Shown: positions 35,301 to 35,608 of the stretch, piece by piece | How the letters are laid out: every line of letters starts with the position of its first letter | How positions within the stretch are numbered: position 1 is the first letter of the stretch | DNA from: Planctomycetota bacterium | GTDB taxonomy: Bacteria; Planctomycetota; Planctomycetia; Gemmatales; Gemmataceae | Reading direction: 5' to 3' | NCBI GenBank assembly: GCA_021809185.1 | Contig: JAKBAI010000021.1 | Span: 1 to 35,608 of the forward strand | DNA: 35,608 nt | Made by a program: the position numbers and the translations under genes | Notes under the pieces: generated by a model | The model's input: the letters and a program-made list of their open reading frames with translations, nothing else | What the model was told of the DNA's origin: nothing | Database searches by the model: none

Positions 35301-35608
35301 TTGAATAAAATCTCTTATTTTTTCTGGTATAAAAGGGATGTGCAGTAAAAGATCGGGATGGAGTTTCTGAATCCCTTGTGAATCGAAATGTATCGTTGCT
35401 TTTTTACTGTCGACCGAGTACAACCCCTGACCTTTCCATTTTCCCCAGTTGCTATCTTGAAGTTCGGTTTCGAGCTTAAAATTATTTGCTTCCATTGGGT
35501 CTAGGCTTAATTGAAAATGGTCCATAAGAAACGGGGGGCGATTTCCATGATCGATATGTAACTTTAAGTTATTTACCTTTACTCTGGGAATTTGCGAGGT
35601 ATTCGAGG
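32391..35608 (-). CDS. AsmA-like envelope biogenesis protein (5' end outside the window)
   Basis: The minus-strand frame has no stop from 32391 to the window edge, giving at least 1072 residues. The first ATG in view (35525) is internal: the codons upstream continue coding-like sequence (VKVNNLKLHIDHGNRPPFL) with no stop. Long repetitive beta strands of the AsmA/TamB type fill the protein, for example GKVNINTHIDIP, ARYENGALQYRFFGEALGGKWEASGRFP and, near the C-terminus, DGIVTMDQRLDLRVIATVGN, the latter like the AsmA-like C-terminal region. Such proteins bridge inner and outer membranes and are implicated in phospholipid transport. The N-terminal membrane anchor would lie beyond the window. Assignment to a specific subfamily is uncertain. 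Confidence 0.82.
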   Translation of the reverse strand, partial: SNTSQIPRVKVNNLKLHIDHGNRPPFLMDHFQLSLDPMEANNFKLETELQDSNWGKWKGQGLYSVDSKKATIHFDSQGIQKLHPDLLLHIPFIPEKIRDFIQLAGGIGIHLRATWDGKEEDFDYIADIDPRQIEAFIPSLGTRIQKVDGQIHICDKRIELNDIQAHFAGGVISIDGMCSFLSGQPDLQLEVKVEGIEAKLLPKEWGIDQEIDGKMFGKAHLRVRGLSDGGYQPSGYGYASIKNGTLAGVPVPELKLKLSATDHGFTFQSNPKENTASVFNLLPIHYLQFLSFLLDPKTADKLGARYIGLNIHLQEFDINRLADHLKVQLPIKVAGKVNINTHIDIPSNEPDNWSLYRLNGTIQLPDFNVAGFKMQNLSGEILLDNGIFQLNKVVGEIPGRQGQPIGKMTIAAQADLNRPQLPFTGRIELSNFSLRTLDHIDPSLAPALDLHGDLLMVAKLKGDLKPVQWEVDGEAHLKNLILEGIPLNDWAWDWKIDTKRFQMANLRSDLWGGKVSGTVDYPLERTRSGTINIQLQKLHLNELAKQVPVLEKAGIRGMLEGEIIGSIEAANPLGGNGQTVSVKFGLNTTDLNVENVPIKKVAGEARYENGALQYRFFGEALGGKWEASGRFPENAEDNKEDPIKEKEKKNRNLKGMFRLEGIQFRDWNRAFARIDALSSLNGKLSLFLEYQLGLGGPIAAVGTVSLERLLWQEKEFLNQLSARIDLQSGIAKIDDINASLISGKMRGIIYWPLLNPEGRRIELRLENIKTLPLVHILFPNNQKFDTVVSGVIRGSLGREFRLQGLLDCFGGKILNVPVTSLRLPMRITYNQRAKLGEIHVYDILGQIARGRMSGSMNLKYFSDLPLMLELELLLSQANIHHLLNTNKALVADDRVSGKLKLAARGIQSINQLTGSLELKIADGHAMKLPIFGDVFPLLSRGIAINSAIQSGSMKASLIEGIWRVSELKIQGTMFSIFADGIVTMDQRLDLRVIATVGNLVLNSRFQNAVKILTYADPSVVSGEIIRDLTRILQQRSVQLRVTGTILQPRVEVKILESIPANAFPILFQRAR

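Overview
The window looks like a planctomycete chromosome segment. Indicators are a Cys-type sulfatase with a C-terminal beta domain, a PQQ-type beta-propeller protein with the WFQWRGPNRDG motif, a giant cytoplasmic TPR protein, several secreted or lipoprotein families I associate with Gemmata-like planctomycetes, and an AsmA-like outer-membrane biogenesis protein. Base composition is clearly AT-rich (about 40 percent GC by eye), low for that group, so placement in the Gemmatales is an inference. No rRNA, tRNA, CRISPR array or transposase was found.

Layout. 1-152: start of larB (minus, runs off the left edge). 803-2596: secreted Ig-like-fold protein, preceded by a structured leader. 3023-3913: FHA-GGDEF diguanylate cyclase. 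4041-5837 (minus): sulfatase, divergent from a 1066-residue lipoprotein at 6033-9233. 9343-16615 (minus): a conserved hypothetical protein and a 2072-residue TPR protein with an embedded, apparently inactivated C39-peptidase-like domain. 16616-17412: gene-free. 17413-18109: a small membrane-anchored or secreted toxin-like protein followed 10 bp later by a 64-residue immunity-like protein. 18232-19611 (minus): PQQ-propeller protein. 19824-22147: a divergent pair, a sigma-70-family factor (minus) and a CarH/BldC-like MerR regulator (plus), sharing an intergenic region with phased 9-bp direct repeats around a consensus promoter. 22552-24324: VLCAD-like acyl-CoA dehydrogenase. 24634-29595: same-strand run of a polysaccharide flippase, ABC ATPase, ABC-2 permease and a thioredoxin-fold secreted protein. 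29791-31896 (minus): biotin-protein ligase and an orphan iron-type substrate-binding lipoprotein. 32391-35608 (minus): AsmA-like protein that is still open at the right edge.

How the genes work together. Two units stand out. In the first, the MerR/B12-fold regulator probably controls both itself and the divergent sigma factor through head-to-tail 9-bp operators, a layout like LitR-LitS of actinomycetes, but the residue in the position of the cobalamin-ligating His is Tyr. In the second, a stand-alone toxin/immunity pair carries its own hydrophobic export or anchor segment. The rest is mostly envelope biology (sulfatase, lipoproteins, flippase, ABC exporter, AsmA) plus housekeeping metabolism. 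Several gene starts were moved downstream of the longest open frame because Shine-Dalgarno sequences and signal peptides support the inner start.
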